Shown one piece after another: positions 34,716-47,200 of a stretch of 64,000 nucleotides of DNA (positions are counted from its first letter, which is position 1; each line of letters opens with the position of its first letter). The DNA is from Paulownia fortunei (taxonomy: Eukaryota; Streptophyta; Magnoliopsida; Lamiales; Paulowniaceae): positions 11,922,060 to 11,986,059 of the forward strand of contig CM033108.1 of the NCBI GenBank assembly GCA_019321725.1. The letters run 5' to 3'. The notes beneath the pieces are model-generated. The model searched no databases, was not told the origin of the DNA, and saw only the letters and a program-made list of their open reading frames with translations. The position numbers and the translations under genes were made by a program.

Positions 34716-36450
34716 ATTTATAAAGTCTTTGAATCTTTTAAAAACTTCAGACTTATATCTTGAAAGGTACACATATCCAAATCTAGAGTAATTGTTGGTA
34801 AATATAATGAAATATTGGTAGTTTTCTCGAGCACTAATACTTAGTGGCCCACATACACCCGTACGGATCAAATATAAGGGATTTGTAGCACGCTCTACTT
34901 CTCCAATAAATTATGACTTGGTCATCTTTCCCTTTAGGCCAGACTCATATATTGGCATTTGTTCCTCGTCCTCAAGGCCAAGCAATTGCGTCAACTTGTG
35001 AGCACTCTTCTTAGAGATATGATATGGCCTAGCATGCCACAAGTACTTGGAACTATGATTATCTAATTTTCATTTATTTTGTTGAATATGAAAGATAGAA
35101 TTTTTTTGGAGTGTGTGAGAATATAATCATTTGTCAACACTCTAGTATGAATCAATAAAGAACCTCAAAAAAGGGAACAACTTCCATTAGAAATAGAAAG
35201 ACTATAACTCTCTCTATCCAAAATTGGAATAGAAATAATATTCTTTATTAATTTAGGAACATAAAAACAACTATTTAAATCTATCATAACTCTATCGCCT
35301 AATAGGAATGTCATTTTGACTAATGCAACAACTCTTGCTCTAATCCCTAGATGCAGGGTAGTCTCTTCTCTACTTAGCTTCCTATATCTTGTCATCACCT
35401 ACAACTTATTATAATTATGAGAATTACATCCGGTATTTAATACCTAAGAAGCATCATTAACCGAAAGGTTCACTTCAAAAAAATAATACCAGAATCATTT
35501 TGGAAATTTGCAATCTACTATTTGTAGTTCCTTTTCTAATGCCCCTGCTTGCCTCAGTAATAGCACTTGTCATTAGGTTTGGAAACCTTTATCACTCCAC
35601 CAGAGGCCATCAAGCTTTTGTCTTTCTTAGAAAAATCCTTATTCTTCCCTTTCATTGTCTTTTAAGCCTTGAATTAGAATAAAGAGCCAACAAGCATGAT
35701 AGGCTTATCCTTTTTCATGGTGGATTCAACCGTCTTGAATATGTTGACCAGCTCAGTGATGCTGATCTCCATATTATGCATGTTCAGGTTCACCACAAAG
35801 GCATCAAATAAGGGTAGCAAAGACTGTAAGATGAGATCCACATTGAGTCTATTGTCCATATCGACTCCAAGGGATTCGAGTCTTTCGACAAGGCCTATCA
35901 TCTTTAGCGCATGATCTTGGACTGAAGAGTTTTTTATCATATAACATTGAAAAATCTCTTTCAAGACTTAATTCTCACCTGCCGGGTGTGTTCACCATTC
36001 AACTCTTGCAGGTGAAGGTGAATATTGATAGCATATGCCATATTCTCATGTTGCCTCTGCAACTCATTTGATATTGATGTTATTGTATAGCACCAAGTTG
36101 GCAATTTATCCTCAACTTGCTTGTGGTACTCTCTAAGCTCGTCTTGAGTAGTATTCGCTGGTGCAACTAGTGGCAGCATCATATTAAAGACATAAGCCTT
36201 CTTTTCGGACAGAAAAATAATCCAAAGGTTTCTAAGCTAATGGACGTAGTTGGGACCAATTAATTTATTGGCGTCTAGATTAGATGCTAGTGATTTTTGG
36301 CCATTTTGAGATCTATTCTAAAAAAACTTGCGAGATAGAAAAATAAGCATTCATTTAACTGTATATTCATTTATAATATGATCTTTAATTATAAATATTT
36401 CTTACTATTTTATTCAAATTCCATCACCCTCAAGATAGTGATTCGAAAAA
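34716..36450 (-). pseudogene. Copia gag to integrase fragment, reversed
   Basis: The same family as the copia complex at 44211-60523, on the opposite strand. Reading leftward, a leader end matching 54630-54760 lies at 36450-36300. Gag follows from about 36296 with ANKLIGPNYV and QVEDKLPTWCYTI (36180-35961), then LNMHNMEISITELVN (35964-35674). The protease and pre-integrase region comes next with LHLGIRARVVALV and FYVPKLIKNIISIP (35398-35165). The start of integrase has GPLSISARENYQYF and FTNNYSRFGYVYL (34871-34716), where the first catalytic Asp is changed to Asn. It is cut at 34716. Many stops. Confidence 0.83.
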
Positions 36451-36721
36451 TTATGGGCCTATATGGTCCTATTTTTAAACACTATTTTTAAGTTTTATAC
36501 TATTTATAAAATTAGAATCATGCTTGTTTGATCAAATCTTACTAGAAATAACTCATTTTCATATCTTCATTTTTCACACTCTTATCCTATTCTCCCATTT
36601 CTAAATCTATATCTAACACCTACTACTATCACCCTTCTTTCAAGTCTATCACCATCTTGTCTCAATCAAGTCATTCATCAGTAACATTCCCCCTCATTTT
36701 CTTATTTTTTTTATGACACAT
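36451..36721. other. Unassigned AT-rich segment
   Basis: Between the reversed copia fragment and the transporter gene fragment. No recognisable coding or terminal repeat. A pyrimidine-rich stretch near 36540-36710 could be the intron or flank of the captured gene on the minus strand. Confidence 0.35.
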
Positions 36722-36899
36722 AAACCCAGGGTACTCTTCTCGGGTCTCCTGACATAAAAAAATGGCGATCCTATCCCCAAGCCCTATCTTCACAAGCCTT
36801 TAGAGAAGAAGAATGAGGCCACGATCAACCATATAACCTCGTTGGTGAATGTGGAGAAGGCGGTGGTGAAGGTGAGTGTCTTAGTAACGATGGCGAAGC
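36722..36899 (-). pseudogene. Fragment of a plastid dicarboxylate (2-oxoglutarate/malate) transporter gene
   Basis: The minus strand from about 36896 reads AIVTKTLTFTTAFSTFTNEV and then IWLIVASFFFSKG. After a one-base shift it continues as VKIGLGDRIAIFF and, after another, RRPEKSTLGL. This is the membrane-spanning core of the DiT family (inner-envelope 2-oxoglutarate/malate and glutamate/malate translocators, with family wording such as FTNEVIWLIV and KTGLGDRIA). Only about 60 residues remain, with at least two frameshifts. It is GC-richer than its surroundings. It lies among retrotransposon relics, so it is a captured or stranded gene piece, not a working gene. Confidence 0.75.
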
Positions 36900-37880
36900 A
36901 TGAGGCAAGCGAACTGTTAAGCACCACCAAGCCAAGACCAGTTTCATTGCAATATTAAATCATTTTTATGTTTTAGGAATAAAATGGAAAATCAACATAA
37001 AAAAGTGAGATTAAAAAGTTTTATCTTCTTTTGTGCAGGTTTTAGAGAAACTAACGTAACTTTTGATTCCAAAATAGGTTTGGGTTAACTCTTGAAGTTA
37101 TGGATTGATAAGTCATTTATCTACAAGTTCATGTAGTCTCTAGATCCCATAGTAAATATGTAAGGATCAAAAAAGTTGGATTACAAGTGGTTGTACAAAA
37201 TAGATGACCAAATATTTGGATCAAAGTTAAGCTCAGTCTTGATCTATTTTACCAATTGGGTTATATCTCTTAAACCAAAATTGATTTTGGGCTAAAATTT
37301 AGATATGTTATATACAAGAGGTAGAGAAACAAGTTTGTGGAAGAAATGTTAAAATGGTCAATAAACATGCTACAATGTGTTGTTGATGTTGAAGGATGAC
37401 TCTTGAATATGAATCGGTAACTTGACCATATCTTTCTCATCTTTTACCCAAATTTGACAAATGACATATGAAAATATATCAACACAGAAATATCTAAAAA
37501 TTTTATCATTTACACATCCTCAAAATCTAGTTGTATCTGACCCAAAAATTTAATTTAATTGGATAGGTGAAAATTTAGAGGATTTGGTGTAACAACTTAT
37601 CAACTTTTGATAATTAGCATAGATTGTTTAACTTCTCCATTATATGTTTGGCCTCTATCATACTCCAAGCACTATAAATAGGTCATGTATTAAGATTGTA
37701 AGAGAGGGGTGGCACAAGAAATTTATTACTTGACACAATTTGCGTTTGAGTTTGCAACCTTAAAGTTATAGTAAGTTTTTAGAAGACTTTGTAAGTATGC
37801 ATGAACAAACAAACATCAATAATCAAACTTCATAAGCCATCATTGAGATAAAAAAACACACTTTAACATTAATTGCCTCT
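36900..37880 (+). repeat. Probable Ty3 LTR relic upstream of a gag fragment
   Basis: Decayed sequence with a promoter-like TATAAATA at 37673-37680, followed after about 200 bp by a Ty3 gag fragment in the same direction. The layout of long non-coding sequence, TATA box and then gag suggests an LTR and leader. I could not define its ends or a primer site. Confidence 0.4.
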
Positions 37881-38153
37881 TTGTGCACTCAGAAAAAAGG
37901 TAAGTTTCTAGCTCAACCTCAACTTAATCCTTACATTCAGTGTCATATTTCTTCTCTAAGTGAAAATTCAATCAAGGAGGCTAATTTGGTCACAACTCTT
38001 TGGAATGAAAAAGTTGTTGACAACATTATTCATTACAAGGAAAAAGTTTCTAATCCATCTTCAGAAAGGAAGAATGGAAATAATTTTGACAATGAAGGTA
38101 AGTTTACAAATGATAAAAAAGAAAAATACTCACATCTAGCTCATTTTCCTTAA
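37881..38153 (+). pseudogene. Ty3 (Athila/Tat or related) gag C-terminal fragment
   Basis: The frame reads TQKKGKFLAQPQLNP and, further on, EANLVTTLWNEKVVDN. These match the QEKGKFPAQPQPNP and ITTLRSGK-type motifs that close gag in plant Ty3 elements, followed by a Lys/Asn-rich linker to the TAA. No protease follows. Residues normally Arg-Ser-Gly are changed to Trp-Asn-Glu. Confidence 0.65.
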
Positions 38154-38221
38154 AGATTACAACCAACTTAGAAATTGAACTTAATAACGCACAACTAAGT
38201 AATCACGAAAGGATTTTGGAA

Positions 38222-38694
38222 TTTAATTTTTTTTTGTATATGAAGTATTTTTAGTTTTCAAGTTATGAAAAAAAATTAATTTCACTGCATTTACATTTTT
38301 TGGGACTACATGAACCTAATAGTGATATCAGAGTCAAGGTTCACGTGTTTCTAATATCTTATGATTATGTTTATTTAATTTTTGCTTATAGTGAATATTT
38401 ATACGTGTGTTTGATTATGAATTAAATTAATTTCTTTGTTTGGGATCAATTATGTTTATTGTTTCAAAGGTTGAAATGAATAGATGGAACAAATAAAAAA
38501 ATTAAAAACTTGGGCAAAAATCTGCATGAACAGTGCCTAGTGGGCATTGCGCCATAATGCCATTTTTGGTGTCGTGACGCGAAAGGAGGCAGTAGCATAA
38601 GTCTCCTAGTTCTAGTAGAAATTTTGGGGCAAATTGTTTTAAGTCGTGGCCTAGTCGCACTGGTGCCCAATATGTTTAAATTGCTCCCCTCATT
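38222..38694 (+). other. Copia LTR tail, primer site and leader (old host element)
   Basis: An LTR tail (about 38222-38320, ending GAACCTAATA) resembles the tail of the LTR ending at 53157. TGATATCAGAG at 38323-38333 is a decayed initiator-Met primer site. The leader then includes a GC-richer part with GCGCC and GTCGTGACGCG, as at 53345-53370. It is the 5' end of the plus-strand copia whose pol pieces lie at 40952-42171, 44084-44210 and 60524-61560. A reversed LTR follows at once, and gag is missing. Confidence 0.65.
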
Positions 38695-40951
38695 CCGTCT
38701 GATCACATAATGGTTTTGTATTTGTTTTAATTATTAAATTATGAAAGAAGATAAAACAAAACAAATTGCTACAAGAGTTGAATTCTTGATTCGAGAATAT
38801 GATTCTTGAATTCAAGATTTAAAGTTTTGCATTCAAGAATTTGATTCTTGGACACAAGACATCAAGATTTTTGAAATCATGAAACTCTTGATTCAGGAAC
38901 TTCAAAATTTATAAAATCTTGAAATTATTGAAATGATGGCAACAATAAAAGCAAAAAAATTGATTTCTTGATCATGAAAATTAATCTCTTGATATCATTT
39001 GCTCTACAAACAATTCCCAAGCTATATACTAACCCTTTGTGTTGGAAAGATTCGCTTAGAGTCCTAATCATTACCTCTTTAAGCATATCCAATTCTCGAA
39101 TGCCCACTCGCAGTTGTTTCTATGCTATTAGGATCTCAACTCAATAATTCTAACCTAAGAGTTGGTTTTCATGCTATGGACACAAGGACAAAAAGTGTTT
39201 TAAGTATATGTTTGGATTATATTTTAAGCACGTGAAACTAAGAATCAAAACAATATAGAGTAGAGAAGAAGGTAACAATTTTAGAAAATGAAAGAAGCTG
39301 ATTTTTGCTCGCATAAAGAAATAATTTTCTTCAACAATGGAGGTTGTGTTGAACGAATTTTGCAGCCAAAAATGCTGCAAAAAGCATCCAAAATGTGGAG
39401 AAAAGTCTCCTAATCTTTGGCTATCCCCTCCAAATTCCATTTATATGGAATCTTTTCCTTATCCAACTTCCTTATGCTCACACCTAGTGTTCACACTTAA
39501 TGTTATACTTATTCCATATTTAACTCTTGTTGTGATCATAACTTGTGTTCATATAAAGTAAGTCTTCTTATCGCATAAGGATACTTCATCCCTACAAGGT
39601 AAGTCTTCCATAGCAAGTAAAAGACTTCAACCTTAATTTAATTGGGAATTAAATCTCTATTTATTTCCTAATAGGCTTTCTATAAGCCCTCACCTAATGG
39701 ACCTACACCCAATTTAATTGATCCAATCAATTAGATTAATACATTCCTAAAATAAATAAGCCCACTATAATTAATTGATCCAATCGATTAATTATTTGTT
39801 CCAATTTAGGTTGCCTAATCCAATTAAGTTAATTAACTAATCTAATTAATTAATTAAATTAATTTAACATTTGAATTAATCAAGCCCCATTTAGTTAATC
39901 ACATAAGTACATTAATCCAACCCTTGGATAATTTCTTAGGTAAGAAAATAACATGTCTGAATTTGTGTGTGACACCTTAGGTTCACCTATATGCTAACGG
40001 TGGGCACAACTTTTGTGACTATATTTAACAATTAGAATTATAATTGTTTTGACTAATTAAAATAATTAATTAATCCTTTTAAAATTAACCTATTAACTTA
40101 AGAACCTCACCAATCATAGTTAGCGTCTACCAACATACCTTGAAGACCTAGATATAGGTAAAAAAACAAACCTTTCTAATTGCAAATATCATGAAAGTTC
40201 GATCCTTCCATCAACTACTGTCCTGATTGAGCCAAGAATGTAGATTATTAATTGAAACCTTAATAACTCAATTATGTGAAACCATTCCTAGTATCTTGAT
40301 TCATAGATATTAATTAAAAAACTCATTTCCTAATTACTTATCCCAACACAATAGATTTCATAAACAAGTATACTGAAAATCATAGGAGATTCACTTATTC
40401 GGCTAGATAGGTGACAAATCCTCTGTTGGCCACAACCTCCATAAAAAAAGATGATGAAACTAAAATCAAAGTACACCATGTCAAGTATGAGATTATAATT
40501 GTGCCTCAGGTCAAAGGACTATATCATGCACTATTGTAATAATGGAAACTTCCCATTCAACAATCATATTTCTTGGGAATTTCTGGTAGGGTAGTTCAGG
40601 CATCCAACATACATGCACTAGTTTTATAACACCGGTGTCTATGGAATAAGGCACGTTCCTTGTGAGCCTTTATCATATGCACATCTTCATAGGCTAGTTG
40701 ATGTCCCATCTCAAGAAGCCCACGACTTGAAATATTTTTTTTAAAATCACGACCATAGAGACATATTTCATGATTGTTACCTATGCGCGACCATTCCCCA
40801 TAGCCATATATGATATAGGAACTTCATTTAATTCTAATAAATAAAATTTTAGATGAAGATTGCTATTAATTGATATTAATATGAAGAAGATTCTCTCTAT
40901 AAGAGTACAAAGATGGCTAATCCAGTTGGCTTGTCAGGCACTATTCTAGTA
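38695..40951 (-). repeat. Copia LTR in reverse orientation
   Basis: The reverse complement starts TACTAGAATAGTGCCTGAC, corresponding to TGTTAGAGTAGTGTCTGGC at 44211. It then tracks the family LTR block by block: the CTCTTATA stretch, the CTATGGGGAATGGTC block, the TAGTGCATGTATGT block, TAGTCCTTTGACCTGAGG, the TTAATTAATTGG-rich zone, and the TTAAAGAGG to AGTC block. The lower end near 38695 (ATTATGTGA) is approximate. About 2.26 kb, similar to the plus-strand LTRs (2138 and 2234 bp) but clearly older. Its upper flank is copia pol and its lower flank copia leader, both on the opposite strand. Confidence 0.75.
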
Positions 40952-42171
40952 TTTTGTTGAAGTAAACTACTAGTGTTGATAATTTTTGTTAGGTATTGGA
41001 TATCAGATATGATTCTATCCCTATAAAAAGTTGTAGAGGCTGACAAGAAGAATGAGACTAGGAGGAAAGGATAATCCTTGAGCTTGAAATTAGCTAAATG
41101 GATGGTCCCCTTAGCACTAGATGGAATTATATATAGCACTAATTATTTTCCTTTTATACCAAACAACATTGAGAATGAAATCTTTGTTGAATAGAGAAAG
41201 TTTGATTGAAAAACCAAAAGATGGGAATGTTCCATACTTCTAGATGTTTATGCATTGCAATTAATTTATACTGCCACAAAATTCCATCTTACATAATTCA
41301 ATAAAAAAATTAGATATTCATAGTTCGTCATACTTGTCGCGTTCATGATTAGGACATATCTTTGAGAAGAGAGTTCATAATTCGGCATGAATGCTTAACC
41401 TTTAGGACGAACTTGACATGCCAACTAGATCCTTATAGATATATGTGGGCCACTAAATATTAATGATCAAGGAAAGTACCACTACTTCATTAAACCTTTA
41501 CCGATGATCTATCAAGGTTTAGGTATGTGTATCTTTAGAGATACAAAGCTAAGTTATTTGAATAGTTCAAAGACATTAGACATGAGATGGTGAAACAAAA
41601 ATTGAGAGAAGTATAAAAGACTTTTCAATTCAATCGAGAAGATAAGTACTTGAGCTAAAAAATTATTGATTATCTAAGGAGAATTGGATTCTCTCAAAAT
41701 AGATCTATGATGAGTTTCATAAAATTTCCTCCTTACTTCTGGGGATACACCTTAGAATCGACAACATTTTTATTAAATAAGTTTGTCATCTAGGTCGATG
41801 CCTAAAATATCATGTTGGGTATAATGTTGCAAAAATCTTAATAAGTACCCAATGGTACAAGGGGGTTGCTTATACAAAGCAGTTAGAGGAAGATAGGTTA
41901 GATATGAAAATCTAACTTATGCAAATTGTGGGGTATCTAAAGGAATTCACTAGATACCATTTTTGTGATCCCTAGTAACAAAAGTCTTTATTTTGAGGAA
42001 TGCCACCTTCTTGAGAAGGAGTTTCTATCAGATAGTAATGCCTAGATCATAGAACATGAAAGAGTTTAAGAACCACAATTTGTCCTAACAATGGCAATGG
42101 TGCATGAACATATCAGTGAACTTCTAGTACACAACCTCCAAGGAGATCCGAAAGATCTTGAGACCGCTTAT
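40952..42171 (+). pseudogene. Copia pol fragment: protease end and integrase (old host element)
   Basis: It parallels 55560-56660 of the better preserved copia. The GTATTGGATATCAGATATGA block stands for the protease region. Integrase follows from about 41440 with the GGGCCACTAAATATTAATG counterpart of GPLSVSA and the Thr-Asp-Asp-x-Ser-Arg region near 41495. Next comes a decayed core, then the pol linker ending AGATCCGAAAGATCTTGAGA near 42163. It is full of stops. It continues after the Athila-like solo LTR (44084-44210) and again after the copia complex (60524). Confidence 0.78.
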
Positions 42172-44078
42172 TGATAAGTTGGTTTTATACTAATAATTCA
42201 TATGTCTTTTTATTAACATTTGATTTATTTTCAAGTGTTTTTATTACTTTTTATGTATTTAGTTTGAAATATTGTAGGTAATAACAAAAGGAGAAGAAAA
42301 TGGAAAGAAACCAAAAACTTGATTGAAATATTGAAGAATATGAATTATGGTGTGACTGATGGCAGTTTTTGTATTTCAATCATAACTCTTTGCTCATATA
42401 TTATTTTGACTTGATTCTTTAACCATTGGAACCAAGAGATAGATATATAACTTTTATGTTTACCACAAAATCCACAACCGAGTTCAAGAGTTAGCACTTG
42501 TCTGAATTTTTTCGGTATAACACATCTTGGTATTTCAGGCATAACTCTCTCCAAAGATGTTATATGTAGTTGCTTTAAGTGCCTACGGAAAGCCACGACA
42601 CAGAGATATAATGTATTAGAAGACATCAAATCTAATTTAGCCTAAAAAGAGGTCAAACACCAGTTTCAAGGGGATAAATAGTGTCAAAGTGCTGAAATGA
42701 ATGAGGAAAAGACAGCAGCAACGACGCTTAGGCACCATCCGAGGCTACTAGGATAGAATGCATGGAACTTAGGCACTAAAACAGAGTGTCTAGGTGCCAT
42801 CCGAGGCTTCCAAGATAGAATACACAATGCCTAGGCGCTGCCCTTCCAACAAAAAAATGACACTGATGAGGTTTTTTTTGGCAAAATGTGGCAACAAATC
42901 ACGAATTTTGACATTTTTATGAGATATACACATTAGATACACCTATAAATCATTACCCATGTGATGATGTAGTGGGATACACTAAATTAGTGGAGAGAAA
43001 AAAAGAGAAAAAGCCATGAAAAGGGGAAGGATTTCAGGTTTCTTTTGAAAAAAAGCCAAGAAAAGTGGAAGGATTTCAGGGTTATTTTGGAAGACTCTTG
43101 GCGAAAGAATCATTTTTGAGAAGTTTAAAAAGAATGATTAGCATCAACCAAAGGAATTGGGGAGATTGGTTCTTGGAACCAAAGGAGGCCATTAGGGTGG
43201 TTGGAGAAAAGATCCATTCAATTTTCTGCAATCAAAATAGGGCATTCTTGGAAGATAATGAGCTATTCTTGGAGACAAAGAGAGCTTCAACCATTCCTCC
43301 TACTTCGCAAATTGGTGAACAATTTCCATGTTCTTTCTTATTTATTTCTTAAGGTTGTATTCATCCATGGTAAACTAAACTTTCTTTCTAGAGAATGATG
43401 TAACCTTATTTGATCCTATATTTTGAATTCCAAACAATATTACTTCAAGTTATTCATCTTATTTGTGTTATCTTATTTAGTATTTCATCTTGATTAATTG
43501 GGCACTAATTGAGATTGTTTGACGTATGAGATTCAACACTCGAGAGAGGAAAGATTATACATGATCATAGGGATAACACTACCTAGGAATCATAGAGTTG
43601 AGAAGCTTATGAAACCTTTGAAGTTTTGAAGAAGAATTTATTGAACTTTTGTAGAGTTTTACTTTTGAATTTTATAGAGATATCAAAATTCATGTTGGAA
43701 CTCATAGTCAATTCGGCACTCAAGAGAGGGAATTGATGAGCTTAGAAATTCTTAACTTACATGTGTTGTTAACATGAATTGGTATATTTTGGAAGGAAGA
43801 ACATAGGTGTTAATTAGGTGAGTTATTCCTCTAAAAATTCTTGCTCATAAGGTGTTTGTTATATAGTTTCTAAAAACTCCACTCTTGTCTTTGCATTTTT
43901 ATCTTACTTTACTTTGTTTATCGATCATCACTCAATTTTCTTGATAAAATTAGGACTATTTGAACTATGGTACTTAATGCAATATTTGATTACAATCCCT
44001 ATGGATATGATACTCAACTCACCAGTGTATTAAAACTTGACGCAGTGCACTTGCAGTTTGCAATATATTTCACGGACA
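42172..44078 (+). mobile_element. Athila-like solo LTR
   Basis: A 1907-bp LTR from TGATAAGTTGG to CACGGACA with no internal region. The flanks are CTTAT (42167-42171) and CCTAT (44079-44083), a target duplication with one change. Both sides read as the same copia pol linker, so it inserted into the old copia and then lost its body by LTR recombination. Its internal tandem array (about 42725-42845) has a unit of about 62 bp, unlike the 51-bp unit of the element at 5332-24918. Confidence 0.92.
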
Positions 44079-44083
44079 CCTAT

Positions 44084-44210
44084 GAGGAAATGATCTCTTG
44101 TTGGAAAGCAATAAGTAGGATCTCCTTTAAGATACTGATCCAAGGAGAAATGATGTATAACATTAGCATGGGAAAATGACAAAATACCATCCTAGATGAA
44201 CTCTATATAT
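44084..44210 (+). pseudogene. Copia pol linker fragment (old host element)
   Basis: It corresponds to 56725-56800 of the preserved copia, in the stretch between integrase and reverse transcriptase (GAAATGATGTATAACATTAG, then CATCCTAGATGAACTC). It joins 42171 on the left and 60524 on the right once both insertions are removed. Confidence 0.7.
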
Positions 44211-47200
44211 TGTTAGAGTAGTGTCTGGCGATCCAATTAGTGGCGAGCTTTTATACTATTGTAAAAATAGTCTTATTCTTAACATTTTAATTATTTTTAT
44301 CAATTAGATAAAGTTCCTAGATTATTTTTAGGTATAGGGCATGGTTACTCATATTATGGTGATCATATAATATGCTTTTATTAAATTTGATCTTAAATAT
44401 ATTTTGAGTCGGGTGTTTATTGATATGGGATATCAATATGCCCGATAAACTTTCACACATGATACAGACTTGAAAGAAGAATGTCTCATTCCATAGGCAA
44501 TGGCATAAAGACGTTAGTGCATGTATGTAGGAGTTTGTTGGGGAACGAGTAAACTGAACAGCCCACTGGGAACTTCTCAATTAGAAAGTATTGTTTATCG
44601 AATGAGAATTTTCTAGTTATGATAGTGCATTAATTAGTCCTTTGACTTGAGGTACCATGGTGGCCTTGTGCACGACATCATACACTTTGATGCATTTCCT
44701 GATTGCATAACAATCATAAGGGGCTTACATTGGGTGTATGATCTTCATGTATGGAGGTCAATGGGTAACTAATAAAGGATCCATCACCTATATGGTAGAA
44801 TAGGAGAATCTCCTATATTTTCATAGTCGTTGATCCCGAAGACCTTAGCTAAGGTAGGATAAATACTAGACGTAGGATTTTTTTGTAATACTCGAGTCTC
44901 ATGCTACTCACCCGACCAATATAGTTTATGCATTTCATGCTACGTATGTGTCATTTGCATTTTTAATTAATATTTCATAATGCATTATATTTTATACTAT
45001 ATTTTTAATAATTAAACTTCTGAAGTTGTCACCCGATATTAGTTTCCAAAATTTTTAACCTAATTGGTTGAGTTGGTACAAGATACGAGAATTTAGGTGT
45101 CAACTATTAGATATTATTAGGATACACATAACTGAAAGGTGGTATCGTTGTATTTATCGGCATAGGATAAACTATGCAAATAAATTAATTAGGGAGAAAA
45201 TAGTGATAGTCATGGTAATAATAATAATAATAAAAGAAAGTAAGGACACTATCATATTAGTTAAGATGGTGTAAATTCTTACTAGAAAATAAACTTGGGG
45301 GCTTATAAATAAATATCAAATTATTATGTATTAATTATATATATATAAATAATATATATATATATGTATAGATGTAAGAAATATATATATATAAGTACAT
45401 GTGTGTAATATAATATATATATACATATATGTATACACGTGTAGTGTAGTAGTTATGTTAAGGATAAGTATATATAATATATTATATTAGATTTTCTTAG
45501 TAGCTAAGTAATAACACACACCACGCACACAACGATTAATACCACACACACATTCACGGAAGTAAAAAAAAGAAAAATAGAAAAGAAAAAAAAAAGGGTA
45601 TTTCGATAAATTTCAGCGGTAGGAATTGGAGAAAATTTTGGGTAAGTCTCTTCTCATTTTGTATGGATAAAAACATATATTTATGTTGTTTAGAAAGTTT
45701 TTTTTATTTAAATTAACTAGTTATCTACTTGTGAGATAATAATTAATATACACCTTTAATTCAAAATTAGTTACAAAGATTTGATTTTATTATCTTGCAT
45801 TAATTAGAAGAAAGAGCTAATTTAATTGAGGGATTGGTTATGAGGATTATAAAACAACAATTAAATAATATTAGAATAAATTCGAGATGAGAAATCAAGG
45901 TATTTAAAATATTCTGATTGAGTTGAAGTATATATATTTTTAAGGTTTGACTGTTACTTAATTAAATTTAAGTTAGGATCCCTTATGAGATTTGATATAG
46001 TAAACCTATTTATTAAGAATGAAGATTAATACGTCATACTTTTACAGGCAGTCTTATATATAAGGTTAGAGAAGAGAATCTTATTAACCTTCAGTAGGAC
46101 ATCAAAGGTGAAAGGTAAGTGAAAATCCATTTACAACTATAATGCATGGGCATAGTATTTCTTGTCTTATTTATATAATATGTGATCCTTATGTTTTGAT
46201 GAGTATTATAAATATCTTATAGTGCATACGTTGCTTGGATGATGGGACATGGGATTCGTTGTGTCATTGAATATGGCATTCATCAACATTTACACGTGCA
46301 TGCACAACACGTGCTCACAGTTAAGTTTTTGCATGCATAACATTATTTTCAGAAAGAAAATATTTTGGTTGGCCACTACTAGTGTACCGAGGCCTGTGTG
46401 GCTTATCTATATGATATTTTGGGGCACCGCGAGTATTACTTCTCGAAGGATCATAGGGGTTGACAGGGTATGTGCCTTTGGTGGTCACGAGAGGGTGTAC
46501 CACTTAACTGTGCCCTTATCGACGCCGCTGGTGGGAAGACTTCTCGAGGGTCATAGGGAAAGATAGGGGGTGGATCTCTGGTGATTCCAAGAGATGGCCC
46601 TCGGACTGTGTCGATCTATTTATGGCTATGTGATTATTGATATTATTGAGAGTTCTATCCGGTACATAGTAGGTGGGCCAAGGGCCCAATGATGGAAAAT
46701 GATTTTGAATTAATAATTTTTATGCTTGCATTCTTGTCATGATCTTATAGAAATGCATTACATATATGTTAGATTATCCTTTCAGCATGCATGATTTTCA
46801 CTTACTGAGTATTAGCTCACGTAGTTCATGCATTGTAGGTAAGTTTGGTGATACTTGAAGCCATGGACTTATTGGGCAAGTGGCTGGAATTCCTACAGGT
46901 TCTGAGGATCCGTGTACATGGATAACGACCTGCTGGGCTGGTTGTTAGCCTGTTTGATTTTGGAGTCTACTGTATTAAATTTTAGGACTTGTATTGTGTG
47001 TTACTTTTAAAACTTTTTTGTACATGGGTATGTAAATATTATGGTTGTTCTGGGTCCTCACAGGTATATATTTATGTATATTAGTTTGTGAGTAAAAAAA
47101 ATAGTTTATTATTTATTAAGTTATTACAAGAAAAAGAAAAAAAATATTTCATGCATGCACATATATTTTATCATGTCAAATTATACTATATATATAGTTC

